From contig OY762511.1 in NCBI GenBank assembly GCA_963665925.1, forward strand, positions 2,356,001-2,420,000: 64,000 nt of DNA, in the 5' to 3' direction. The first letter of the stretch is position 1. Each line of letters opens with the position of its first letter. The position numbers and the translations under genes are program-made. The notes under the pieces were generated by a model, which was given only the letters and a program-made list of their open reading frames with translations, was not told the DNA's origin and made no database searches. Positions 43,083 to 51,098 of the stretch are shown one piece after another. Origin of the DNA: G963665925 sp963665925 (GTDB taxonomy: Bacteria > Bacillota > Clostridia > Peptostreptococcales > Acidaminobacteraceae).

Positions 43083-44825
43083 GTGAACAAATTTATCAGA
43101 ATCAACATGACAGACCTAACATCAACTGTTGGAGATGTGCCTGAGAAGTATGCAGGACTGGGTGGCCGTGCGCTGACATCAAATTTTGTCAATGATGAAG
43201 TGTTGCCAACATGTCATCCGCTGGGCAAGAACAACAAACTTGTATTTGCGCCTGGACTTCTGAGTGGATCTACAGCACCCAACTCAGGAAGACTTTCTGT
43301 TGGTTCAAAGAGTCCGCTAACTGGTGGTATCAAGGAATCAAACACGGGTGGTTCTTCTTCGCAAATGCTTGCAAAAATGGGCATTCGTGCTTTCGTAATT
43401 GAAGGCATGCCAGAAGGCGATGATTTCTATGTTCTTAAACTGTCTATGGACGGTGTTGAAATTGAGAAAGCACCAGATGAAATCATAGGCGGCTGCGGCA
43501 ACTATGAAGCAATCCGCATTCTAGGCGAAAAATACGGTGCGCATGTGGGGATCGCACTTGCTGGTCCTGCTGGTGAGTACGGCTTGCCGTCGGCAAATAT
43601 TTCTTTCAAGGACCCTGAGGGCAACATCAGAAGTGCTGGCCGTGGCGGTTTGGGTGCAGTTCTAGGATCAAAAAAGGTCAAAGCAATCGTCATTGATGAT
43701 GCTGGTGCACCTAAGTCTGTTGAAATTGCAGACCCAGAGAAATTTAGAGCGGCTTCTAAAGTATTTACAAAAGCAATCCTGGATCATCCTGTTGCAGGAC
43801 AAGGTCTGGCTGCCTACGGTACTGATGTACTTGTCAATATTCTTAACGAAGCAGGCGGACTGCCATCTTACAACTTTACTGAAGGTAGAATTGACCACAA
43901 TGACATTATCTCAGGCGAGACAATGAATGCGACTATCACTGAGCGTGGCGGCGAAGGCAAGGTTTCGCATGGCTGTCATAGAGGCTGTATCATCAGATGT
44001 TCTCAGTGGTATCCTGACAAGCAGGGCAAGTACATAACAAGTGGATTTGAATACGAAACAATTTGGGGACTTGGTGCTGATGCAGGCATTAAGGACCTTG
44101 ATGCAATTGCATACATTGACAGAGCCATGGATGATGTGGGTGTCGACAGTATCGAGACTGCTGTTGCGGTTGCAACTGCAATGGATGGTGGTCTTCTGCC
44201 TTGGGGCGATGGTCAAAAGGTGCTTGAAGTGGTTAAGGATATTGCCAAGCCAACACCGCTTGCCCGCATTATCGCTGGTGGTACTGCTGCAGTCGGTAAA
44301 CTATGTGGTATGTACAGAGTGCCTGTGGTTAAGGATCAGGCAATCCCAGCATACGATCCGCGTTCAGTCAAAGGTATTGGCCTGACTTATGCGACAACGC
44401 CAATGGGTGCTGACCATACTGCGGGTTACTGTATTTCCGGTAACATTCTAAAAGTTGGCGCTGATATTGATCCGCTGAAGAAAGATGGTCAGATTGAGTA
44501 TGCGCGTGCAATGCAAATCGGTACTGCTGCAATCGACAGTACAGGCATGTGTCTGTTCGTTTACTTCGGTATTGCTGACAGTCCAGAGGGCTATCAGGCA
44601 CTGATTGATATGATTAATGCACAGTATGGCATTAATCTGACAGCTGACGATGTTGACGAGCTTGGCAAGTCGGTTCTGAAGGTAGAAAGAGCCTTCAATG
44701 CACGTGCAGGTTTCACAAACCATCATGACAGACTTCCAGAGTTCATGGAATACGAAAAACTGCCACCTCATGATGAAGTATGGAACTTCACACCAGAAGA
44801 AATTGATGAAGTATTCAACTTCTAA
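43083..44825 (+). CDS. aor: Aldehyde:ferredoxin oxidoreductase, tungsten enzyme
   Basis: 580 residues from a GTG start eight bases after AAGGAGG; a longer frame back to 42948 would run through the riboswitch. The N-terminal domain opens with typical AOR features (YAGLGGRALTS, SVGSKSPLTGGIKESNTGG). The [4Fe-4S] ligands are Cys298, Cys302 and Cys306 (GCHRGCIIRC) plus Cys490 (GMCLFVYFG). It oxidises aldehydes to acids with ferredoxin, or reduces acids, using a bis-pterin tungsten centre. Tungstate transport, cofactor synthesis and maturation genes on both sides fit this. The exact aldehyde is unknown. Confidence 0.94.
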   Translation: MNKFIRINMTDLTSTVGDVPEKYAGLGGRALTSNFVNDEVLPTCHPLGKNNKLVFAPGLLSGSTAPNSGRLSVGSKSPLTGGIKESNTGGSSSQMLAKMGIRAFVIEGMPEGDDFYVLKLSMDGVEIEKAPDEIIGGCGNYEAIRILGEKYGAHVGIALAGPAGEYGLPSANISFKDPEGNIRSAGRGGLGAVLGSKKVKAIVIDDAGAPKSVEIADPEKFRAASKVFTKAILDHPVAGQGLAAYGTDVLVNILNEAGGLPSYNFTEGRIDHNDIISGETMNATITERGGEGKVSHGCHRGCIIRCSQWYPDKQGKYITSGFEYETIWGLGADAGIKDLDAIAYIDRAMDDVGVDSIETAVAVATAMDGGLLPWGDGQKVLEVVKDIAKPTPLARIIAGGTAAVGKLCGMYRVPVVKDQAIPAYDPRSVKGIGLTYATTPMGADHTAGYCISGNILKVGADIDPLKKDGQIEYARAMQIGTAAIDSTGMCLFVYFGIADSPEGYQALIDMINAQYGINLTADDVDELGKSVLKVERAFNARAGFTNHHDRLPEFMEYEKLPPHDEVWNFTPEEIDEVFNF

Positions 44826-44848
44826 AGTGTGATTTCTAAGTAGGTAAA

Positions 44849-44883
44849 ATGGACGGGGCCTGTAAACAGAAAGGCTCCGTCCA
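44849..44883 (+). terminator. Hairpin after aor, partial terminator
   Basis: ATGGACGGGGCC / GGCTCCGTCCAT arms (one mismatch), no clear T-run. It probably stabilises the aor message end and lowers readthrough into the maturation genes. Confidence 0.55.
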
Positions 44884-44945
44884 TAATTTGAATGGTGATG
44901 CATTGTGGGGTCTATAGAATCCGCTTGCACATTAAGGGGGCTTAA

Positions 44946-45344
44946 ATGAATAAAGCACCGATAAATTCAAAGGATGAGGACAAGACAACACCTGAAATCA
45001 GGAAGCATCAGATTGAAATTAGAGGTTTTTTAAAGCTGGACAGTTATTTGAGGAAGAAGTATGGCGGCATGCCTGTTTTCATAGACCAAAATGAACCCCT
45101 GACCGGATTTGAACTGGCGGAGAAGCTGGGAATCAACCCGAGAGATGTGGAGGTAATCTTTGTCAATGGATTTGTGCAGGCGCTTGACTATGTAATCAAC
45201 CCTGGAGATCGGATGGCATTTCTTCCGCCAGGATGTCCTGGACCCTATAGAATTGCTCTTGGCTTCTACGGAAAGAATCAGGATAACGAAGCAAATTTCA
45301 AGCTTCAACGTGATACATCAGAGGATGATGGAGGCGATCAATAA
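44946..45344 (+). CDS. Atypical MoaD/ThiS-like ubiquitin-fold protein
   Basis: 132 residues. The core (about 23-95) has the beta-grasp pattern of MoaD (PLTGFELAEKLG, VEVIFVNGFVQALDYVINPGD RMAFLPPG, given in parts). The usual C-terminal Gly-Gly is absent: FLPPGCPGPYRIALGFYGK continues for some 35 charged residues. It cannot act as an ordinary sulfur carrier unless cleaved, so it may be a structural or chaperone subunit of AOR. AOR clusters elsewhere carry MoaD-like genes too. Its stop overlaps the next start (TAATG). Confidence 0.78.
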   Translation: MNKAPINSKDEDKTTPEIRKHQIEIRGFLKLDSYLRKKYGGMPVFIDQNEPLTGFELAEKLGINPRDVEVIFVNGFVQALDYVINPGDRMAFLPPGCPGPYRIALGFYGKNQDNEANFKLQRDTSEDDGGDQ

Positions 45345-46561
45345 TGGATCGGAAGACATTATCGCTGGATTTGAAGCTGTATGAATATGGTGAGCTTGTC
45401 TCTGGTTTCAGCGTGAATGCATCTGACGAGGACCGCTTGAGCCACAAGGCAGGATGTACGGCGTGTGATGCGCCTATGCTGCTTACCCATGTTAAAGAGG
45501 GGTACCGGCTGACCTATCTGAAGCCTGATGTGAAGCGCATTTACATTGAAGTGACAACCCGATGCAACTTTGATTGTATCACCTGCATTAGGAGCTCTTG
45601 GAAGTGTGAGCAAGGCTATATGGAGATGGAAACCTTCAATAAGCTCCTAGAGGGGCTTCGAAACCTCCCGGAGCTTGAAAGTGTTCATTTTGGAGGCTTT
45701 GGTGAACCGATGATGCATCCGCACATCTTTGAAATGCTGGATGCCGTCAAGAAGCTGGGTGTTCGGGTTGAAATGATCAGCAATGGCTCCTATCTGTCAG
45801 CTGAGAATGCGGAAAAACTTATCGACATAGGCCTGGACATACTTTTCACATCTATTGACAGTCCTGAAGAAACTGCCTACAGTGCCATTCGGATTGGTGC
45901 AGAGCTGGGGAACATAACCGGGAATATCAGCACACTTCAGAAAATCAAAGCTGAGAGAGGCGCAAGTAAGCCTGAGCTGGGCATTGAGTTTGTAGCCATG
46001 AAAAAGAACTTCAGACAGCTTCCGGCACTCATTGAGTTGGCACATGGCCTGAAGGCATCACAGATAATTGTAAGCAATCTGATTCCCTATCATGCATCCA
46101 TGAAAGATGAAATTGTCTATGATATGGAAGACACCGGAACCATGTTTGGAATGGATTCCCTTAAGGCGACAATCTGGGCACAGATATCAAATATGAAGCT
46201 ACGTACGGAACGTACATGCAGATTTGTTGAGAATAAGAGTCTCTGTGTGAATGCTGACGGGAATATCAGTCCCTGTTATGCACTTATGCATGAGTATGAC
46301 TGCTACGTGTACGACCTCAAGAAACATGTATATCCCTGCTATGTAGGGAATGTCAACGATGATGATTTGGCGGAGAACTGGATGCAGCGTGGCTATGTGA
46401 ATTTCAGAAATGCTGTGACTGAAAACAGATTTCCCTCCTGTACAGATTGCAAATCCCGTGACGGCTGTACCTACACTGACAGTAATGAAATGGATTGCTG
46501 GGGAAATAGCCCATCCTGCGGGGATTGCCTCTGGGCAAGGCGGATTATTGCCTGTCCTTAG
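45344..46561 (+). CDS. Radical SAM/SPASM maturase linked to tungsten oxidoreductase
   Basis: 405 residues. A short N-terminal domain includes CTACDAP; the radical-SAM motif CNFDCITC lies at about 74-81. The C-terminal SPASM-like part is very cysteine-rich (SLCVNADGNISPCYAL, YPCYVGNV, SCTDCKSRDGC, CWGNSPSCGDCLW). It matches the family named tungsten cofactor oxidoreductase radical SAM maturase. The chemistry is unproven; it presumably modifies the AOR protein, the MoaD-like partner or the cofactor. It is tightly coupled to the atypical MoaD-like gene. Confidence 0.85.
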   Translation: MDRKTLSLDLKLYEYGELVSGFSVNASDEDRLSHKAGCTACDAPMLLTHVKEGYRLTYLKPDVKRIYIEVTTRCNFDCITCIRSSWKCEQGYMEMETFNKLLEGLRNLPELESVHFGGFGEPMMHPHIFEMLDAVKKLGVRVEMISNGSYLSAENAEKLIDIGLDILFTSIDSPEETAYSAIRIGAELGNITGNISTLQKIKAERGASKPELGIEFVAMKKNFRQLPALIELAHGLKASQIIVSNLIPYHASMKDEIVYDMEDTGTMFGMDSLKATIWAQISNMKLRTERTCRFVENKSLCVNADGNISPCYALMHEYDCYVYDLKKHVYPCYVGNVNDDDLAENWMQRGYVNFRNAVTENRFPSCTDCKSRDGCTYTDSNEMDCWGNSPSCGDCLWARRIIACP

Positions 46562-46594
46562 TTTGTTTGCAGTGGATTTTAGAGAGGAAGAAAA

Positions 46595-46819
46595 ATGAAG
46601 GTAACTGTCAAATTATTCGCCACACTGAGAGAGTATGGTGATAATATTAGGACCTTGGTCTTTGATGAGGGCACATCGGTTCTTCAAGTGATTCAGGCAC
46701 TTGATTTACCTGAAGGTGATATTGCAATTATCATGATAAATGGACGACATGCAAAACCTGAAACCGAGCTGAAAGATAATGATGTGCTCGCACTTTTTCC
46801 ACCCGTTGGTGGAGGATGA
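46595..46819 (+). CDS. moaD: MoaD, pterin synthase sulfur carrier
   Basis: 74 residues, beta-grasp, ending in LFPPVGGG. The C-terminal Gly-Gly is what E1-like proteins activate, so this is the canonical partner of the protein at 34018. No MoaE is visible in the window. GAGAGGAAG precedes the ATG. Confidence 0.9.
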   Translation: MKVTVKLFATLREYGDNIRTLVFDEGTSVLQVIQALDLPEGDIAIIMINGRHAKPETELKDNDVLALFPPVGGG

Positions 46820-46845
46820 TATGCACAAAATATTGTATACTTATA

Positions 46846-46892
46846 GAAGGCATTGACTGTGGTTATGAATAAGGTCAATGCCTTCTGTATGT
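46846..46892 (+). terminator. Terminator of the tungsten-enzyme cluster
   Basis: AGAAGGCATTGAC / GTCAATGCCTTCT, 13-bp perfect arms; marks the likely end of the operon. Confidence 0.8.
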
Positions 46893-46943
46893 TTATTATG
46901 ACTGTACGATTTAGGCGGCAGTTAATCCTATGAAGGAGTTCCT

Positions 46944-47612
46944 ATGAAAGTAAATGCGAATATGCATATAGAATGCGTCCCAATGGAAGAACTGAGGACC
47001 TGTCACAAGCTCAGTGAAGTTCTGGGGTACTGCACGCAGTGCAGCAATTACAGGTCCAACCATAGCTGTCCAGACTTTGACTTTGAAGTGGAAGCGTTGC
47101 TGGACACCTACGCGCATGCTGTGATTATTATGACGCGTATTGATACAGGTGAAATAAGGGCGCAGCTGGACCTGCTGAAAAAGAGGTCATTTGATTCGGC
47201 TGTTTATGACAGGTATGCAAGTGATCTGGAGACCGCCGATGGAGGCTGGAAGACGAAACTCTCAATGTATGTGTTTGAAGCTGTGAAGGACCAGATGACA
47301 GAGAAACTGCTCGCAGTAGAGCGCCAAGTGCCAGAGAGCCTGAGTCTGCCACCAGGAGCATGTACACGTTGTAAAACCTGCTTGAAAACACGGGGCCTGC
47401 CGTGCACTGAACCCAACAAGCTCAGATATTCTCTTGAAGCACTGGGATTCTTGGTTTCAGACATCTATCACAAGATATATGGCTTTGAACTTCAGTGGTC
47501 TGCCAACGACATTCCAGAGTCATTTGACACATGCAGTGCGCTACTTGTAAAGACGCCCTTAGAGACCGACTACATAAATGCGCTTATTGGTGAGGTCTAT
47601 ATTGAACTATAA
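46944..47612 (+). CDS. Cysteine-rich putative metal-binding protein (DUF2284-like)
   Basis: 222 residues, soluble. Cysteines cluster in YCTQCSNYRSNHSCPDF (N-terminal) and GACTRCKTCLKTRGLPC (middle), the layout of DUF2284/COG5423 predicted metal- or Fe-S-binding proteins. The later LEALGFLVSDIY is also typical. The ATG follows GAAGGAG closely. It lies beyond the terminator of the tungsten cluster, so a link is possible but not shown. Function unknown. Confidence 0.75.
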   Translation: MKVNANMHIECVPMEELRTCHKLSEVLGYCTQCSNYRSNHSCPDFDFEVEALLDTYAHAVIIMTRIDTGEIRAQLDLLKKRSFDSAVYDRYASDLETADGGWKTKLSMYVFEAVKDQMTEKLLAVERQVPESLSLPPGACTRCKTCLKTRGLPCTEPNKLRYSLEALGFLVSDIYHKIYGFELQWSANDIPESFDTCSALLVKTPLETDYINALIGEVYIEL

Positions 47613-47639
47613 GGCACGACCATTAAATTGATTTCATTG

Positions 47640-47668
47640 TTGCTTTAACCATATGTCGTGGGTATAAT
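47640..47668 (+). promoter_or_regulatory. Promoter of the membrane protein gene
   Basis: TTGCTT (47640-47645), a 17-base spacer, TATAAT (47663-47668), about 85 bases before the start codon. Confidence 0.7.
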
Positions 47669-47752
47669 TTCAATACTCATGGTGTATGAAAAAACTTTTA
47701 AAGCACAGATGAAGTGACAGGAAAGTCGTAAAAAATGAGGGAGTGCTTCAGT

Positions 47753-48301
47753 ATGAAAGATAAAAGCAAGGGGGAAGACCCCATTTCAAAGAGCAATGAA
47801 ATTACCACAATAGCAATGGGTGTGGCCACCCTTATTGGCGGTGGAATGGGCATCTACTTTCTAAGTGCTTTTTTTGCACTGCCTGGATCCAAGTATTTGC
47901 TGATGGCACCCTATCTGTCCACCATATTTTATGTCATGCAGTACAAGCTGACCTCGAAATACACCCTGCTTAAAATTGGGACCGTCTTTGCACTCATTAT
48001 GACAGTCATCAATATTTTTATGGGTATTGCGATCCTGCTCACAACACTGCTGACATACTTGACCGTTTTACCGTTAAAATCACTGGATTTGAGAGCCTTT
48101 TGGGGTAGTGTGATCTTCTCCGGATACACAGGCGGTTGCGCCCTCATGATTACAAAGTACTTCATTGGCGGGCTAGAATCCGTTTCAAACTTATGGATTG
48201 CAGGGATTGCACTGATATGTGCAGGTTTTGGCGTTCTGGGCACTTCAGTGGCTAAGCGCGTACTCAATAATATGGGCATTCGCAAGCTGAAAACCAACTG
48301 A
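47753..48301 (+). CDS. Integral membrane protein, unknown function
   Basis: 182 residues with about five to six hydrophobic helices and a charged N-terminal ~20 residues. Size and helix layout recall small S-components of ECF transporters or MptD-like proteins, but I see no diagnostic motif, so this is only a suggestion. The ATG at 47753 has GAGGG at normal distance. It has its own promoter and is followed by the promoter of a non-coding RNA. Confidence 0.6.
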   Translation: MKDKSKGEDPISKSNEITTIAMGVATLIGGGMGIYFLSAFFALPGSKYLLMAPYLSTIFYVMQYKLTSKYTLLKIGTVFALIMTVINIFMGIAILLTTLLTYLTVLPLKSLDLRAFWGSVIFSGYTGGCALMITKYFIGGLESVSNLWIAGIALICAGFGVLGTSVAKRVLNNMGIRKLKTN

Positions 48302-48348
48302 GAATGCATAAAGTTTGCATAAAGGATGCATAAATCGTAAATTTATGT

Positions 48349-48354
48349 TATAAT
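48349..48354 (+). promoter_or_regulatory. -10 box of the glnA-upstream RNA
   Basis: TATAAT at 48349-48354 with a poor -35 (ATGCAT at 48326); two TGCATAAA-like repeats lie just upstream. The start should be near 48361. Confidence 0.6.
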
Positions 48355-48360
48355 ATGCAC

Positions 48361-48618
48361 TGTTGGTGAAGTAAATGTCCTGAGTAACTAAGTTTGAGAG
48401 TATCTATATGCACTGGAGTTTCAGTGACGGATAGATATAATCCTGCTGCACCGTGTGAATGGGCACAGAAAAATCATTTTGCAAGTAAAGAACTGGGGTC
48501 TGCATTAGTCAACTACTGACTTGTGCTGGATAATCATAAATGATTGTTCAATGTGAGACATAAAGTCGAAGCTTAGGCACTCTAACTCTTTTTAAAAAAG
48601 AGTTAGAGTGCCTTTTTT
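48361..48618 (+). ncRNA. Unidentified structured RNA (~258 nt) upstream of glnA
   Basis: A segment bounded by a -10 box and a very strong terminator, with no convincing reading frame. A clear internal stem-loop: TATCTAT (48401) / ATAGATA (48431) enclosing CACTG / CAGTG. CCTGAG (48379-48384) can pair with CTTAGG (48572-48577), which overlaps the left arm of the terminator, so an alternative antiterminated fold is conceivable. It does not show SRP, RNase P, tmRNA or T-box hallmarks. It is either a free small RNA (6S-like size class) or an attenuating leader of glnA. Confidence 0.6.
48574..48618 (+). terminator. Strong intrinsic terminator
   Basis: AGGCACTCTAACTCTTTT / AAAAGAGTTAGAGTGCCT with a very small loop, then TTTTT. 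Confidence 0.95.
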
Positions 48619-48639
48619 GCGTAAAAGACAAAGAAATGC

Positions 48640-48703
48640 ACGCCGGTTGAGATAAAGAACCACTTGTGCTCGCACAAAAGTGGAGCTTTATCTCAACCGG
48701 CGT
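48640..48703 (+). repeat. Long perfect palindrome before glnA
   Basis: ACGCCGGTTGAGATAAAG (48640-48657) and its exact complement CTTTATCTCAACCGGCGT (48686-48703), with inner stems CCACTT / AAGTGG and GTGC / GCAC. The whole 64 bases can fold into one rod. No T-run follows, so it is not a simple terminator. A second small stem GCCTCG / CGAGGC lies at about 48754-48773. Confidence 0.8.
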
Positions 48704-48826
48704 ATATGGCGCGACTAGCGACAAGAGCATAATGAAAACATGGCTAAAAATGCCGCCTCGCACAAATCCGAGGCCATAGGCATTCAATATAAACAAAGCA
48801 TAGTATTTAAAAGGAGTGGTAGGAAA

Positions 48827-50152
48827 ATGGAAACCGATGACTTGAGTATGAAGAAGGACATTTTGAAAACAGTGGAAGAAGAGAAAATTGACCTGATACG
48901 GCTTCAGTTTGTAGATATTTTCGGGTTTTCAAAAAATGTGACCATCACATCGGAGGAATTGCCGGGAGCGCTTAACGGGGAGCATATGTTTGACGGGTCA
49001 TCTGTCGATGGCTTTGGAAGAATTGAAGAGTCTGACATGTATCTTGTTCCTGACCTGAGCACATTCAGGTCGGACTCATGGAATCCGAAGCAAAAAGGCG
49101 TAGCACATATTATGTGTGACGTCCACGGCCCTGACGGAAAGCCCTTCATAGGCTGTCCAAGGGTTATTTTAAAAAATGCCATTGAAGAAGCCGAAGAACT
49201 GGGTTATACGTTGAACGTCGGCCCTGAGGGCGAATTCTTTCTCTTTGAGCGCGATAAAGATGGAAAACCAACTTTTGAAATACATGATGAAGCAGGCTAT
49301 TTTGACTTGTCTCCTATAGATTTGGGAGAAGAAGCAAGGCGAGACATGATTGTTACCATGAAAAACTTAGGATTTTCAATTGAGGCCTCCCATCATGAAG
49401 TTGCTCCGGGACAGCATGAAATAGATTTCAAATATGGAGAAGCACTGCATACGGCTGACCAGTGGATGATTTTCAAGCAGATTGTCAAAGCAACCGCACA
49501 CATGCATGGCCTGTATGCCTCTTTCCTGGCAAAGCCATTCTCAGGTGAAAATGCCAATGCAATGCACTGTAACCAGTCGCTCAGCATTAATGGGAAAAAT
49601 GCCTTCTATGATCCGGATGACGCCTTGAAGCTAAGTCAGACAGCACGATATTACATAGGGGGACTTATTAAACATGCCAAGGGGATTGCAGCGATTTGCA
49701 ATCCGACAGTGAACTCCTATAAACGACTGGTGCCGGGGTATGAGGCACCTACGAACATTGCGTGGTCATACTGTAACCGTTCAGCACTCATTCGCATTCC
49801 ACTGGCTGGTGAAGAAAGAACACGTGTCGAACTTCGAACTCCAGATCCTATGGCAAATCCATATCTGGTTTATGCAGTCATGTTAAGGTCGGGCCTGGAC
49901 GGCATAAAAAACAGGATTGAGCCACCGGCTGCAATCGACAAGAACATATACGACGCCGAAGACGGCGCCGTGAAATGCTATCCGAGAAGCCTATTTGAAG
50001 CCCTTGAGGAAATGAAGGCAGACCCTCTGATTAAGGAAACACTCGGACAACATACCTTTGACATATTCTTGAACGCGAAACTTAAGGAGTGGCAGCGCTA
50101 TGAGCAGACCGTTCACGAGTGGGAAATAGACACCTATTTCAGTCAGTATTAG
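48827..50152 (+). CDS. glnA: Glutamine synthetase, type I
   Basis: 441 residues, the length of Firmicute GSI. Motifs: DGSSVDGFGRIEESDMYLVP, GPEGEFFLF, NAMHCNQSLS, NSYKRLVPGYEAP and the C-terminal RSLFEALEEM. The adenylylation-site loop of the long proteobacterial form is absent, as expected for the feedback-inhibited GSI-alpha type. The ATG at 48827 follows AAGGAG; a frame back to 48740 would pass through the leader hairpins. The upstream RNA, terminator and palindrome suggest RNA-level regulation. GlnK/GlnL-like genes lie 2.3 kb downstream. Confidence 0.95.
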   Translation: METDDLSMKKDILKTVEEEKIDLIRLQFVDIFGFSKNVTITSEELPGALNGEHMFDGSSVDGFGRIEESDMYLVPDLSTFRSDSWNPKQKGVAHIMCDVHGPDGKPFIGCPRVILKNAIEEAEELGYTLNVGPEGEFFLFERDKDGKPTFEIHDEAGYFDLSPIDLGEEARRDMIVTMKNLGFSIEASHHEVAPGQHEIDFKYGEALHTADQWMIFKQIVKATAHMHGLYASFLAKPFSGENANAMHCNQSLSINGKNAFYDPDDALKLSQTARYYIGGLIKHAKGIAAICNPTVNSYKRLVPGYEAPTNIAWSYCNRSALIRIPLAGEERTRVELRTPDPMANPYLVYAVMLRSGLDGIKNRIEPPAAIDKNIYDAEDGAVKCYPRSLFEALEEMKADPLIKETLGQHTFDIFLNAKLKEWQRYEQTVHEWEIDTYFSQY

Positions 50153-50199
50153 GTAAAGGCACCCCCCTGGAATGACTGCACATTTCGGATAAATGATAA

Positions 50200-50240
50200 A
50201 AGCCTGAATCCATCATATTTATGGATTCAGGCTTATTTTA
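50200..50240. terminator. Convergent terminator between glnA and the Nudix gene
   Basis: AAGCCTGAATCCAT / ATGGATTCAGGCTT, 14-bp arms, 7-base loop, T-rich on the plus side and A-rich upstream, so it can serve both genes. Confidence 0.9.
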
Positions 50241-50249
50241 TGATTTAAC

Positions 50250-50801
50250 TTAGTTGTGAAGTCCCTCAAGCTCTGGGTCATCGAGTATTTCTTCAGCAAT
50301 CATGCGAAGTATGAAAGTTTCTCGTTGGATGGAAAGACCCATTGAGTCTTCCTTGGTATCCATAACTTTCTGATTGTGGCGAATTGCTTCGTAAATATTG
50401 ACCCAAACAGGCTCGGAACCATTTTTGATTTCATACGCTTCAGGATGTGCCTGACCCAGCTCGCGATCCGCAGTACAAACATAGAAATACGACATCATGT
50501 GTGTAACGTCGTAACCGTCATAAGTTGAGGGTCTATACTCCTCGTACGCACCAAAGGTGCCATTGACAGTCACATTCTGTGCGCCTGTTTCTTCACTGAG
50601 TTCTCTAATGAGACCGTGAATCAGATCTTCGTCAGGGTTGACGCCGCCACCGGGAAAACTGTAATCATTATAGCGCTTTGTGTAGATGAGAAGAATGTCT
50701 TCACCATCCATGATGATACCGCGTGCAGCTGCACGCTCATATACAACGGGTTCATTCAATTCAGATACAGCTTCGTTCGTATGGGTTTGAATAAGTCTCA
50801 T
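50250..50801 (-). CDS. Nudix hydrolase
   Basis: 183 residues. The Nudix box GGGVNPDEDLIHGLIRELSEETG (in parts: GGGVNPDEDL, RELSEETG) fits GX5EX7REUXEEXGU. Such enzymes hydrolyse nucleoside diphosphate derivatives; the substrate is open. The ATG at 50801 has GGAG upstream; the longer frame to 50843 lacks a site. Monocistronic, convergent with glnA. The 207-base gap before the gltS hairpin is AT-rich and holds its promoter region only. Confidence 0.9.
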   Translation of the reverse strand: MRLIQTHTNEAVSELNEPVVYERAAARGIIMDGEDILLIYTKRYNDYSFPGGGVNPDEDLIHGLIRELSEETGAQNVTVNGTFGAYEEYRPSTYDGYDVTHMMSYFYVCTADRELGQAHPEAYEIKNGSEPVWVNIYEAIRHNQKVMDTKEDSMGLSIQRETFILRMIAEEILDDPELEGLHN

Positions 50802-51005
50802 TGCATTAGCTCCATTTGTTTTCTTACTACATTGATAAGACAATCAATTTATTATAGCAGATAATAATATGTCGTAAAGTAGAACTTTGTTTTTTTATAG
50901 CTAATTAAAATATTTATTTATAGCCTAGAATTTCAAAAGACATTTAACAAATACCAAAATAAACATGTTATCGTGAGCTTGTCACGGCACTGCCAGTAAT
51001 GAAAT

Positions 51006-51033
51006 AGGGTGCTGTTCAAACGAACAGCACCCT
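51006..51033. terminator. Hairpin after gltS (minus strand)
   Basis: AGGGTGCTGTTC / GAACAGCACCCT, 12-bp perfect arms with a 4-base loop, downstream of the gltS stop; only a weak T-run. Confidence 0.65.
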
Positions 51034-51098
51034 GTGGTGGTGTTGAGCAGTTTGGGGGTCTGCTCAAAGCATCCATGACTTATCTCATGGGGGTTGGC

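Noticed and set aside
44831..44840. GATTTCTAAG identical to the IS256 target duplication
   Set aside because: No element or inverted repeat is attached; a single 10-base match is expected by chance or target preference.
48361..48618. SRP RNA, RNase P RNA, tmRNA or T-box leader
   Set aside because: Diagnostic segments of these RNAs are absent; 6S RNA cannot be excluded by eye.
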